A stretch of 45,992 nucleotides of DNA, from positions 1 to 45,992 of IMG/VR virus record IMGVR_UViG_3300046558_000413. One strand, given 5' to 3'. The notes beneath the pieces are model-generated. The model did no database searches and was not told the origin of the DNA. It was given only the letters and a program-made list of their open reading frames with translations. Every line of letters starts with the position of its first letter. Within the stretch, counting starts at the first letter, position 1. A program made the position numbers and the translations under genes. This stretch comes from a virus. Below are positions 1 to 7,463 of this stretch, one piece after another.

Positions 1-1089
1 ATGGGCACGATCACATCACGTAAGCGCAAGGACAACTCGACGGCCTACACGGCGCAGATACGGATCAATCGGGATGGGCGCACAGTTTATCAGGAAAGCC
101 AAACCTTCGACCGTAAGCAGGTCGCCCAGGCATGGATCAAGCGGCGTGAGACGGAGCTGGCCGAGCCTGGTGCAATCGAGCGAGCGAACCGCAAGGGCGT
201 GACGATCAGAAAGATGATCGAGCAGTATTTGGACGAGTACGAAAAGATCCGGCCATTGGGTAAAACAAAGAACGCAACACTCAATGCGATCAAGGATACC
301 TGGTTAGGTGATCTCGAGGACTCGGCGCTAACCAGTCAGAAGCTGGTGGAGTTCGCACAATGGCGGATGAGCAAAGAGGGCGGCGGCGTTCAGGCGCAGA
401 CGGTCGGCAACGATCTATCGCACCTCGGTGCGGTGCTGTCCGTTGCGCGGCCGGCTTGGGGTTATGAGGTGGATCCGTTGGCAATGCCCGACGCGCGCAA
501 GGTGTTACGCAAACTCGGCATGGTGAGCAAGAGCAAGGAGCGTAATCGTCGGCCGACGCTCGAGGAGTTGGACAAGCTTATGGCGCACTTCTTTGAAATG
601 CAGGAGCGTCGCAAAGCCCAGATCGACATGCCGAAGGTAATCGCCTTTGCGCTTTTCTCGACGCGCCGGCAGGAAGAGATAACCCGGATCCGGTGGGATG
701 ATCTCGACGAGTCTCGGCAGTCTGTCCTGGTGCGTGATATGAAAAACCCCGGGCAGAAGATCGGCAACGACGTTTGGTGTCATCTGCCAGACGAGGCTTG
801 GGCAATTCTGCAGAGCATGCCAAAGGTTGAGCGGGAGATATTTCCTTACAACGCGAAGTCGGTATCGGCTTCATTCACGCGGGCATGCCCGCTGCTGGGA
901 ATTGAAGACTTGCATTTCCATGACCTCCGGCATGAAGGCGTGAGCCGGCTGTTTGAGATGGACTGGGACATCCCTAGGGTATCGAGCGTATCTGGCCATA
1001 GAGATTGGAACTCTCTAAGGCGCTACACTCATTTGAGAGGGCGAGGGGATAGATATCTCAATTGGGTTTGGCTACAGAAATGTTATTAG
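1..1089 (+). CDS. int: Phage tyrosine integrase
   Basis: Site-specific tyrosine recombinase that would integrate and excise this prophage. The N-terminus (residues 1-55) looks like the arm-site DNA-binding domain and residues 60-150 like the SAM-like core-binding domain. The catalytic domain shows the expected set: Arg222/223 in the STRRQEEI segment, His307 and Arg310 in HDLRH, His333 in SGHRDW and the nucleophile Tyr342 in RRYTHL. Length (362 aa) is normal for the family. The gene begins at the first base of the window, so an earlier start cannot be excluded, although MGTITSRKRK is a typical integrase beginning. Its place at the outer left edge, with a tRNA-Ser 3' end at 38254-38277 at the other edge, fits a prophage inserted in a tRNA gene. 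The left attachment site is presumably just outside the window. Confidence 0.93.
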   Translation: MGTITSRKRKDNSTAYTAQIRINRDGRTVYQESQTFDRKQVAQAWIKRRETELAEPGAIERANRKGVTIRKMIEQYLDEYEKIRPLGKTKNATLNAIKDTWLGDLEDSALTSQKLVEFAQWRMSKEGGGVQAQTVGNDLSHLGAVLSVARPAWGYEVDPLAMPDARKVLRKLGMVSKSKERNRRPTLEELDKLMAHFFEMQERRKAQIDMPKVIAFALFSTRRQEEITRIRWDDLDESRQSVLVRDMKNPGQKIGNDVWCHLPDEAWAILQSMPKVEREIFPYNAKSVSASFTRACPLLGIEDLHFHDLRHEGVSRLFEMDWDIPRVSSVSGHRDWNSLRRYTHLRGRGDRYLNWVWLQKCY

Positions 1090-1132
1090 TAGAATCTGAA
1101 AAGATCTGTATTGAGAGTTTCATGGAGTTGAA

Positions 1133-2191
1133 ATGAAAGAAAAGTTCGCGGTTGACTTGGGTCGCATTGGAAGGTCGTGGGGGCGTGATCTGGGTTGGGA
1201 GAAAATTAGCGAAAGAGACTGCCAGTTTTGGGCTAGTGCCCATCAATTGCTTAGTAGCTATGAATATAGAGTAAATGGTTGTATATATCTGGTCACAGCA
1301 GATCTCCATAGAATCCATGAATGGCATGTATGGTCGGATAAGTGTGGGCATTACTATGACAGCCCGGCTAGTTTCTCGGGGCAGGACACCTCTTTTCTAA
1401 ACTCTGAGTCTGACTTGGTTTTAGAGATCGAGGTTGAGCTTGTTTCGGATGGAGGTACCGGGCAGCGGATGCATTTCCGGCGGTTTGTTGAGCAGTACAT
1501 TTATGATGTGTTTTTTCTTGCAAATATAGCATTGCCAGGGTCATGTGAGTTTCTTAATGCGAGATTTATCGACCTCTATCATACTGATGAAGCGCATCGT
1601 CAAGAAAAAATGAACTTGTCAGCTTATAATTTCGAGCTATCACATCTTGATTTTATAAATGGTGAGGGGTTCGCTCCTGGAACCCTAGCGATAGAAGATG
1701 TTATCACGTGGTACAAGAGGCTTGGCTTGGGAGTTACCCAGGTTGGAGATTCCAAAGCAGCGCGGGCGATTTTTGCTCTCTTGCATGTTTGTAAATCAGA
1801 TATGGATATCGCCAGTATAATTTGGATGTTTCACGCGTTTGAAGCCATCTACGTAACCAGGTTCGGAGAGTCGGTTACAGGATTGGTTTCAAGAATGATG
1901 GTCCTTCTTGATATTCCTATTGGCCAAAAGAAAGAGCTGACAAAAGCTTTGCGCAGTTTATATGATGCACGAAGTGCTTTTGTTCATGGTGGATATAGAG
2001 TTCATCATCCGTTGGATAGTGATCAGCTAGATCCTCGATTAAATGATTTGCGATCGAATACTTATGATTTGTGTCAGGTTGGTTTTAATCTGGTGGTTCT
2101 CTCTATCCAGAAGTTGATAGAGAAGGATTGGTTTGGTATGGAGGTTGTCGAGCAGGTGCAAGGGCTGCAGGAACCTGAACCTAACGGATGA
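1133..2191 (+). CDS. Apea-like HEPN domain protein, possible anti-phage cargo
   Basis: A 352-aa protein whose C-terminal region (about 230-335) reads as an Apea-type HEPN domain. It contains the R-x4-H motif RSAFVH (Arg280, His285) followed by GG, typical of HEPN ribonuclease centres. The N-terminal 220 residues are not recognised. Known of the family: HEPN proteins cut RNA, and ApeA is an anti-phage protein of this group. Inference: this is prophage-encoded defence or exclusion cargo, supported by its place beside the integrase and a lower GC content than the structural genes. The ATG at 1133 has TGGAG about 7 nt upstream. The gene ends before a strong hairpin (2206-2239) that separates it from the convergent leftward operon. 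No antitoxin-like partner is adjacent. It could instead be a non-catalytic HEPN protein. Confidence 0.72.
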   Translation: MKEKFAVDLGRIGRSWGRDLGWEKISERDCQFWASAHQLLSSYEYRVNGCIYLVTADLHRIHEWHVWSDKCGHYYDSPASFSGQDTSFLNSESDLVLEIEVELVSDGGTGQRMHFRRFVEQYIYDVFFLANIALPGSCEFLNARFIDLYHTDEAHRQEKMNLSAYNFELSHLDFINGEGFAPGTLAIEDVITWYKRLGLGVTQVGDSKAARAIFALLHVCKSDMDIASIIWMFHAFEAIYVTRFGESVTGLVSRMMVLLDIPIGQKKELTKALRSLYDARSAFVHGGYRVHHPLDSDQLDPRLNDLRSNTYDLCQVGFNLVVLSIQKLIEKDWFGMEVVEQVQGLQEPEPNG

Positions 2192-2205
2192 GGACGTAAA
2201 TATTT

Positions 2206-2239
2206 GGAACTCCTGACTTGTCGAAGTGCCAGGAGTTCC
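2206..2239. terminator. Hairpin between convergent transcription units
   Basis: GGAACTCCTG (2206-2215) is perfectly complementary to CAGGAGTTCC (2230-2239), and an inner ACTT/AAGT pair closes on a GTCG loop. It lies between the HEPN gene (+) and the PrtN-like gene (-). It probably ends transcription from both sides, although neither side has a strong T-run. Confidence 0.6.
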
Positions 2240-2247
2240 TATTAAGT

Positions 2248-2517
2248 TTAGGCTGCTCTCCCCATCAGTTTGTTCTGTTCTCTGGTTGCTTTTTCTCGCT
2301 GTCGATCAATGTAGTCGGCAAGGTCTTTCAGGTAAATTCCCAGAGCCGCTTTTTGGCTATCTGCGCCAAGGCGAACAACGGGGATATCAATCTCCCCATC
2401 CAGTCGCTTGCGTTTGAATTTTTCGACGGTTAAGTGCATATAGTCTGTGCACACCCGATCAAGTGGGATGACAGCTTGGCCATCGTACTGAGCCATGAGT
2501 AAAAACAACGTGTTCAT
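2248..2517 (-). CDS. Pyocin activator PrtN family protein (copy 1)
   Basis: An 89-aa protein of the PrtN family. The N-terminal two thirds carry the usual pattern: a short hydrophobic start (NTLFLLMAQY), VIPLDRVCTDYMHLT, a basic KFKRKRLDG turn, then IPVVRL and a YLKDLADYID helix. PrtN of P. aeruginosa activates pyocin genes by binding upstream P-boxes. Phage-borne relatives sit in early operons and may act as activators or excisionase-like factors; which applies here is not visible. Last gene of the leftward early operon, its ATG overlapping the stop of the PAPS-reductase-like gene by 4 nt, so translation is coupled. A second, diverged family member lies in the same operon at 4392-4709. Confidence 0.85.
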   Translation of the reverse strand: MNTLFLLMAQYDGQAVIPLDRVCTDYMHLTVEKFKRKRLDGEIDIPVVRLGADSQKAALGIYLKDLADYIDRQREKATREQNKLMGRAA

Positions 2518-3506
2518 GCTGCCTCCGTCATATCGAGTGGCTCCAAACTGTTATCACAAAGTCCGTATGCACTTGCGCAGGCTTTATCATCAGTAGTGAT
2601 CATAAGATCGTACTGAATTCCGCCTCGGGCTGTCTTCGACCACTCGACGGCCTGGCGAATGCTGGCTATCTCCATCACTTCGATAGCGGTCATGCCCGCG
2701 ATTGAACCTTTGGGGTGTTTAGCGTTGGAGCCTGCAAAGAAGGTGGCAGCGCCGCATTTACTGGCCTGCTGCACCGTGCGTTCCCAACGGTCAATTCGGT
2801 CGACTACCTCGGGGAACCGCACAGCAATCTGGCGTAATTCGTCCTTGCGGCAGTTGATGCACGGCATGCAGCCGACACGGCCCATGCCTTGGGAATACAG
2901 AGGGTTCGGCTTGATACCCATGTACCTATGTGCCTCGAACACGGCCGGGATATCCCATTTCAAGATCGGCCGGTAGTTGAATAAGCCGCCGCCAACCTCG
3001 TCGCATTCCGGTAGATAGCGTCGGTTTAGCGACTCATCCGCCCGAACGCCCTGCCAGCTGATTAGCATGTCCCCTTTGTCCATCATCGGCATGATGACTT
3101 GCTCAAGCATGGGGTCGCGTTTTAGCTCCATGGTGCAGAATTGGGCCTTACGGCTGGGGAATCGGCCCTTCCAAATGCATAGGTCTAGGAACGGGTTACC
3201 TGTAGGTACCAGCACGTCCAGCGCGGCCAGTACGACGGACTCAGCAATGCCCTGCTCACGCCATTTTGTTTCGATGAACAGTCGCTTACCTGCGATCTGC
3301 CGGGAAAAGTTAGCTTTGACCTTGGTAATCGTTACGCCCGTTGCTTGTTCGAGGTAGTCCAGGTACTGATACGTCTGGTCATGTTCGTTGCCGGTGTCAG
3401 CAAAGACGGCTTTCAGGTTCTGGGCTTCCAAGGCTATGGCAACAAGCAGGGTTGCGGTGCTGTCTTTGCCGCCGGATACGCTGATGATGTTATGGGTGTT
3501 CATCAC
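2514..3506 (-). CDS. Phosphoadenosine phosphosulfate reductase family protein
   Basis: A 330-aa PP-loop protein of the PAPS reductase/ATP-pyrophosphatase superfamily. The nucleotide-binding loop SGGKDS is at residues 11-16. Cys124 together with Cys213, Cys216 and Cys219 (the last three in GCMPCINC) could hold an iron-sulfur cluster, as in DndC-type members of the superfamily. Phages often carry such proteins. Proposed roles are sulfur metabolism or sulfur-based nucleic-acid modification, but nothing here fixes the substrate. It overlaps both neighbours by 4 nt (PrtN-like gene downstream, 125-aa unknown upstream) in the leftward early operon. No dnd-like partners are nearby, so a complete phosphorothioation system is not supported. 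Confidence 0.82.
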   Translation of the reverse strand: MMNTHNIISVSGGKDSTATLLVAIALEAQNLKAVFADTGNEHDQTYQYLDYLEQATGVTITKVKANFSRQIAGKRLFIETKWREQGIAESVVLAALDVLVPTGNPFLDLCIWKGRFPSRKAQFCTMELKRDPMLEQVIMPMMDKGDMLISWQGVRADESLNRRYLPECDEVGGGLFNYRPILKWDIPAVFEAHRYMGIKPNPLYSQGMGRVGCMPCINCRKDELRQIAVRFPEVVDRIDRWERTVQQASKCGAATFFAGSNAKHPKGSIAGMTAIEVMEIASIRQAVEWSKTARGGIQYDLMITTDDKACASAYGLCDNSLEPLDMTEAA

Positions 3507-3880
3507 GCCACCTGCTTGCGGCAGTCCGCAGCATTCGAAGCGTGCCTATACCCCAAGGCAGGCTGCGCGAGCGAGCGTTCCTGAGCGTTTAGCGTTGCAT
3601 CAGCGAGCGCTGCCCCGCGCAGCTTTTCGTGGGGTATAAGTGCCTCGGCAGTGGCGCTGAAAGAGTCAATAATGCCTGCTGCTTCGCAGCAGAGACTCTT
3701 TGTTTCTAGTGTGTCGACGCTAATTTTGTTGCGGAGCAAAACGGTCGTGGATTTGATATCGTGCTGGTCCATTTGCATGCCGCTTTCCTCCGAAGTTTGA
3801 GTGCGCGTTGGTGCCTGCGCCGCTGATGGGGCGTTAGCCGAGTTCCAGTGGTTGCTGGATTGGGGACGGATCTCGCTCAT
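3503..3880 (-). CDS. Hypothetical phage protein, 125 aa
   Basis: No recognised domain. The first 35 residues are polar and rich in Ser, Gln, Asn and Thr, likely disordered. The remainder has alternating helical stretches with Cys-Cys near residue 63. Its ATG overlaps the stop of the 151-aa gene by 4 nt and its own stop overlaps the PAPS-reductase-like start by 4 nt. That tight coupling supports it as a real gene of the leftward early operon. No function can be assigned. Confidence 0.6.
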   Translation of the reverse strand: MSEIRPQSSNHWNSANAPSAAQAPTRTQTSEESGMQMDQHDIKSTTVLLRNKISVDTLETKSLCCEAAGIIDSFSATAEALIPHEKLRGAALADATLNAQERSLAQPALGYRHASNAADCRKQVA

Positions 3881-4332
3881 GCGGCGTTCTCCTGTTCGGC
3901 TGGTTCCAGCAGAGCAGCCATTGCTAGCGCTTGGTCGCGGAGGGTGCGGGTGTCGCGTTCCAGCTTTTTGCCGGTTCGAAAGGCGCTGAACGTTTCAGAT
4001 GCGATCCGGAGTTTCTCGGCGATTTCCAGTAGGGTCAGTCGTTCCTGTTCGCCAAGTTTTGAGGCAGCCAGGGCGCGCTCGTAGTGGGTGTACAGTTTCT
4101 TGCGTTGGTCGTGCGCCTGATCAAGGGTGTGCTGCAAGTTGCGAACTTCTTCCGCGCTATCAGCACTCTGGATCGCTTGGCCGTCTCGATACCCAACACA
4201 GCCGCCGACGTCGTAGCCCTCTGAATGTCCCTCGGCGCGGCCGCTGTTGAAGCCGTGCCGGTAGGCGAGCCAGTAAACGCCGGCGATCATGAGGACGATC
4301 GCTATCAGCGCGTAGATTTGAACTGCAGTCAT
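3877..4332 (-). CDS. Membrane-anchored coiled-coil protein, 151 aa
   Basis: One N-terminal transmembrane segment (about residues 5-22, AQIYALIAIVLMIAGVYWLAYRHG region) is followed by a Gly-rich stretch with repeated GxxxG spacing (residues 27-50) and then charged helix (about 60-145) likely to form a coiled coil. Predicted topology is an inner-membrane anchor with a long cytoplasmic or periplasmic helix. The family is not recognised. It is coupled to the downstream gene by a 4-nt overlap, with a 59-nt gap to the upstream PrtN-like gene. Confidence 0.6.
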   Translation of the reverse strand: MTAVQIYALIAIVLMIAGVYWLAYRHGFNSGRAEGHSEGYDVGGCVGYRDGQAIQSADSAEEVRNLQHTLDQAHDQRKKLYTHYERALAASKLGEQERLTLLEIAEKLRIASETFSAFRTGKKLERDTRTLRDQALAMAALLEPAEQENAA

Positions 4333-4391
4333 GTGGTGTGCTCCTGGTGAAGTCTTTGACTGGTGGTGGCAGCCGTTCGGTTTTGTGGGTG

Positions 4392-4709
4392 TTACTCGTT
4401 GGTGTCATCCTGCTGTCGCTGCATGTCTTCGTCGGCTTTGTAGGCGCGGATGTCTATCAGTGAGGCGACGTGCCGGATGTGGACGTACTTCGGTGCCTTG
4501 CGGCTGGTGTCCAGCGTGGTGATAGGGAGCTGGATGCGGCCGTTGCTGATCTCGGCCACGAACGATTGCTCGTTGAGGTTGCGAAAGTACTGCTCGCGCA
4601 CTTTGTCGAGTGGGATCAGGACGTCGCCGAAGATGCGGTAAAGCAGTTCGACGGTGGCTGCCTCCGGCGCCGGGTGTAGGCGTAGCGGGTTTTGTGCTGT
4701 ATTACTCAT
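4392..4709 (-). CDS. PrtN-like protein (copy 2)
   Basis: A 105-aa protein resembling the PrtN family: after a 17-residue N-terminal extension come VELLYRIFGDVLIPLDKVRE, a segment ending in GRIQLPITTL, and a C-terminal helix with HVASLIDIRA. The order (hydrophobic start, IPLD, basic turn, IPxxxL, Y/HxxxLxxxID) parallels the 2248-2517 gene, but the two share little sequence, so they are old paralogues or separate acquisitions. The start overlaps the stop of the preceding small gene as ATGAGTAA. Likely a small DNA-binding regulator or accessory recombination factor; the target is unknown. Confidence 0.65.
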   Translation of the reverse strand: MSNTAQNPLRLHPAPEAATVELLYRIFGDVLIPLDKVREQYFRNLNEQSFVAEISNGRIQLPITTLDTSRKAPKYVHIRHVASLIDIRAYKADEDMQRQQDDTNE

Positions 4710-4881
4710 GGCTTTGTTGGGCCTCCTTGCGTTGTGTTCTTGCCGGGTGGTTCCAAGCGTTCAGGCAGTGCCGTTTGGTCAGCTCGCGCAGATGTTCGGG
4801 CACTTCGAGGAGCGCAGCGTTGCGCTCCTCTCGTGTCCGCATGGCGATGATCTGGCGGGCGTATTCCCTAGGCCACGTCAC
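4702..4881 (-). CDS. Small conserved-type phage protein, GTG start, 59 aa
   Basis: Read directly from the minus strand: a 59-aa frame beginning with GTG (VTWPREYARQIIA...) and ending in QQSHE. The start overlaps the 94-aa upstream gene by 14 nt and the stop overlaps the next gene's ATG (ATGAGTAA), so it fills the only gap in the operon here. The W-P-x-x-Y-A...TREER...VPEHLRE...HxxNAWNHP pattern resembles short proteins I recall from Pseudomonas phages, but I cannot name a family. Starting at the internal ATG (4842) would give 46 aa. Confidence 0.6.
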   Translation of the reverse strand: MTWPREYARQIIAMRTREERNAALLEVPEHLRELTKRHCLNAWNHPARTQRKEAQQSHE

Positions 4882-5152
4882 GGTTGTCTGCCGGGATGGC
4901 AGGCAGGTCGATGCCCAGTTGATCGGCTAGCCAGCGGATGCCGGGTTGTTTTATCCGGGTCGACTGGCTGTACTGCATGCCGAGCTGGTCGTGGTACCAC
5001 TGACCGTCCTTGATCCGCAGATAGGCGCGGTCACGGTTGGGGTAGGCCGGTAGGTTCCGATCGTTGAGCAGACCTTTTTCACGCATGCGTGCGATGAGCT
5101 TCGGTCGAGTCAGGCCGAGTTGGGTTGCGGCTTGGGCGAGATTGCGTTCCAT
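4868..5152 (-). CDS. KilAC-type antirepressor C-terminal-like protein
   Basis: A 94-aa protein resembling the C-terminal domain of phage antirepressors (KilAC): an N-terminal helix-turn-helix-like stretch (ATQLGLTRPKLIARMREKG), then LNDRNLPAYPNRDRAYLRIKDG and a QSTRIKQPGIRWLADQLG ending. Full antirepressors carry an additional N-terminal Ant or Bro domain; here only the C-terminal half is present as a stand-alone gene, as is common in phage early operons. It overlaps the 59-aa gene downstream and lies 9 nt from the 196-aa gene upstream. A DNA-binding regulatory role is inferred. Confidence 0.65.
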   Translation of the reverse strand: MERNLAQAATQLGLTRPKLIARMREKGLLNDRNLPAYPNRDRAYLRIKDGQWYHDQLGMQYSQSTRIKQPGIRWLADQLGIDLPAIPADNRDVA

Positions 5153-5161
5153 GGCGCCCCC

Positions 5162-5752
5162 TTATGCCGCGTGCGCGGCTGGAGTGGCCGCTGCAGCAAG
5201 GTGGTTGATAGACTCGGTGACCTTGCCGTAGATCTCGACATCGCTGCCGTACACTGTGAAGCAACGGGTGTGCGGGCTTTTGTTACCGATGCTCAGGATG
5301 GTGGTGACACCTGATCGAGTGTGAGTGCGGTGGAGCGCGACAATTAGTGGATAGTCGAAGCCCATGTCGAGGTTCAGCACGCCGCCCGTGCGCACCAGCT
5401 CAAACACTCGCTGCTTGTCCGATACTTCAAAGCGGCCATATTCGCGGTTCGCATGGGGACGGTGCAGCAGGTCGCTGGTGTTACTCGCATCGAACGGGCC
5501 GTTGGCGATCTCTTCGATGAAGTCGGCCAGCTTGAGATGCATCTTCTTTTCGTTCGGCAGGGTCAGCGTGTGGCGTTCGCTGCCCAGCTCCACGACGAAT
5601 GTGCTTTCCGAGATGCCACGTTCAGCCTTGAGGCGAAACGCCAAGCACTCGCGCCTAGGCGCTGTCCGAAGAACATGGTTGAAAGTCTCGGTCAGGTTGA
5701 CCTGAGCATTGAGCAGCTGCAGGGTGCGGTTGTCGATTTTGTACTTGATCAT
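5162..5752 (-). CDS. Hypothetical phage early protein, 196 aa
   Basis: Not recognised. The protein has mixed alpha/beta character with no transmembrane segments, a hydrophilic middle (about 85-115, many His, Asp, Arg) and an Ala-rich C-terminal tail (LAAAATPAAHAA). It is the second gene of the leftward early operon, overlapping the 58-aa leader gene by 4 nt. Length and position suggest a conserved accessory early protein; no function is proposed. Confidence 0.6.
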   Translation of the reverse strand: MIKYKIDNRTLQLLNAQVNLTETFNHVLRTAPRRECLAFRLKAERGISESTFVVELGSERHTLTLPNEKKMHLKLADFIEEIANGPFDASNTSDLLHRPHANREYGRFEVSDKQRVFELVRTGGVLNLDMGFDYPLIVALHRTHTRSGVTTILSIGNKSPHTRCFTVYGSDVEIYGKVTESINHLAAAATPAAHAA

Positions 5753-5925
5753 GCTGCGTGCCCTCCACCGTTCGGATTGACTGGGGCAGGAGAAGTGCGT
5801 GCTGTCAGCTTCGGTTTGCTGATGGCGAACGCGCAGCCGTACTCGCGGGCTAGGCGCCGGATCTCAAAGATTTGGAAGGGGTTGGCAGCGGCCGGGTGGA
5901 CGTGCAGGGTTGCTGTGGAGTGCAT
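5749..5925 (-). CDS. Hypothetical small protein, first gene of leftward operon
   Basis: 58 aa from the ATG at 5925 (MHSTATLHVHPAAANPFQIF...). I prefer this start because GCGAGGCAAC precedes it, whereas a start at 5961 would lie against the predicted -10 box (5962-5967). The middle reads as an amphipathic helix (FQIFEIRRLAREYGCAFAI). No known family. It heads the operon that runs to the PrtN-like gene and sits directly behind the PL-type promoter/operator at 5962-5989. Confidence 0.55.
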   Translation of the reverse strand: MHSTATLHVHPAAANPFQIFEIRRLAREYGCAFAISKPKLTARTSPAPVNPNGGGHAA

Positions 5926-5961
5926 GGTGTTGCCTCGCTCTGTGGTGGAAGAGTGAGGCAA

Positions 5962-5989
5962 ATATTAACCATAAAGGTTAACTGCGCAA
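5962..5989 (-). promoter_or_regulatory. Leftward early promoter with repressor operator (PL/OL)
   Basis: On the minus strand, TTGCGC (5984-5989) and TAATAT (5962-5967) are separated by 16 bp, a plausible sigma70 promoter. Lying across the spacer and -10 is the perfect palindrome TTAACCATAAAGGTTAA (5965-5981), the same TTAACC-N5-GGTTAA design found at the rightward promoter. An extra TTAACC half-site lies at 5997-6002. Repression by the S24 repressor (7464-8111) is inferred from the shared operator. Confidence 0.65.
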
Positions 5990-6008
5990 CAATAAATTAA
6001 CCATTTTT

Positions 6009-7436
6009 CTACAGGCCTAGCTTGCTTTCGATATAGGTTTGGAGGATGCCGACACCGAGATCTGTTGCGTGCGAGCCGAGCCCGAGCAGAAATTTCTTGA
6101 TTTTTTGTTTCGCTCCGAGCCTTTCTGGATCAGGTATACCGGGATCGGCTAGCTCATGGACTGCTGATTCCAGACTCGCTTTCGACTTACCACCAAACTG
6201 GCTAATCAGTTCGATGATTTTGAGGTCTTCAGTGCCGAGATATTGATTGCCGCGAATCTCTTGGGAAATTGCAATATTTGCAATATTTATTATTTGATTG
6301 CTTACGTTTGGTGGCGGGGCGATGTTGAAGCTGCTTTGAAGTCCCGTAGGCGTAGTGGTAATAAAAGAAGATATCGGGCTGCTGTTCAGTACTGAGGGGA
6401 TTATTGTGTTGACTATATTTTCAATGAAAAGCTTTTCACTGGAATTTTGAGTTATATCTGCCAGTTCGGACTCCATGCGATGTCTGAGGGAAAGCAGTTT
6501 TATTTCACTTTCGTGCTTTATGTCTAGTTGAAGTCGTTTCGATTCTTTAGCGAATTTTGTAATGATGGATGTTGCTTCATTTGGATTTATTTCAGAGTTG
6601 CGCAGTAGTTCTTCCGCTGCGGCAATATCGGTGCTGCATAAGTCCATTAAAGAGGAGAAGTCTTTAAACTTATCCTGCATGCTGCTATCAGAATGCTCTT
6701 CTTCGCCGTGAAATTCGTATACTGTTCCGTTGTCAGTCGTTCGCTGATCAAGCCGTGTTTTTATCTTTGATACGCGACCTAAGTAGTCTTTGAACAGCTG
6801 AAGCAACTTTTCAGTTTGTTCTGACCAAATACGGCCATTAGGTATGTACATCCGAAATATCAGGTTTTTCTCTGTCTCTACTAGAAAATGTTCAGATAGA
6901 ACATTCATTTCTGCCGTTCGGCTGAAAGGTGTAATGTCTATCTCCATCTCTTCTAGCCAATCCAGTACCGTTCGAGCGACAATTTTCGGTAAGCGAGAGT
7001 TAACCATATTTACGTTTGAGATGTTGACTCTGTTGAGTGTGTGCTCGTCGATGAAAACAATATGTCGTACTTTCGATATTCGGGAAAATAATTCTTGTTT
7101 AACCGAGTCGTAACGTTGGTCGTATAGGTTATGGAATGCGTTGTTGCTGATTTTTATCAAAACTGAATTTATTTCAAATAAATCGAAGTACTGAATGATC
7201 GACTCCCAGTTCTCCGGAGTTGACTCTAGAAGCTTTTTTTTGTATTGGCGTTTTGTGGTTGTTAGAAGGTTAAGTGCGCCTTCACCTCCAACTCTTCCAA
7301 GAAGTAGAACTAGCGGTTTTTCTGGGTTGAGCGAAAACTCTTGATAGTTATAATCGTCAAAAGGTGGTTCGTCTGGATAAAGGCCCGAAACCACTTCATC
7401 CTCTTCAAAGTCGAAGTTCAGATCGTTTTCGTCCAT
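6009..7436 (-). CDS. Unknown 475-aa protein co-transcribed with the prophage repressor
   Basis: No recognised domain. The N-terminus is very acidic (many Asp and Glu in the first 40 residues). Residues about 40-190 look alpha/beta, with LVLLLGRVGGEGALNLL reminiscent of, but not matching, a P-loop. Residues about 270-330 are helical and charged. The C-terminal 80 residues include a helix pair and LGLGSHATDLGVGILQTYI. Base composition is lower in GC than the flanking phage genes. A TTG start at 7463, immediately after the repressor stop, is possible (484 aa), but the ATG at 7436 has GAAGGGA upstream and is preferred. Being directly behind the repressor on the same strand, it should be made in the lysogen. 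That suggests superinfection exclusion, defence or lysogenic conversion, but this is inference only. Confidence 0.72.
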   Translation of the reverse strand: MDENDLNFDFEEDEVVSGLYPDEPPFDDYNYQEFSLNPEKPLVLLLGRVGGEGALNLLTTTKRQYKKKLLESTPENWESIIQYFDLFEINSVLIKISNNAFHNLYDQRYDSVKQELFSRISKVRHIVFIDEHTLNRVNISNVNMVNSRLPKIVARTVLDWLEEMEIDITPFSRTAEMNVLSEHFLVETEKNLIFRMYIPNGRIWSEQTEKLLQLFKDYLGRVSKIKTRLDQRTTDNGTVYEFHGEEEHSDSSMQDKFKDFSSLMDLCSTDIAAAEELLRNSEINPNEATSIITKFAKESKRLQLDIKHESEIKLLSLRHRMESELADITQNSSEKLFIENIVNTIIPSVLNSSPISSFITTTPTGLQSSFNIAPPPNVSNQIINIANIAISQEIRGNQYLGTEDLKIIELISQFGGKSKASLESAVHELADPGIPDPERLGAKQKIKKFLLGLGSHATDLGVGILQTYIESKLGL

Positions 7437-7463
7437 TGAGTCAATATTCCCTTCTTTGGTCAA

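Noticed and set aside
2514-3506. Part of a Dnd phosphorothioation system
   Set aside because: Only the PAPS-reductase-like protein is present; no DndB, D or E or restriction genes nearby.
6009-7436. BstA-type abortive infection gene (same position behind the repressor)
   Set aside because: Position fits, but the N-terminus shows no KilA-N domain and the length differs.
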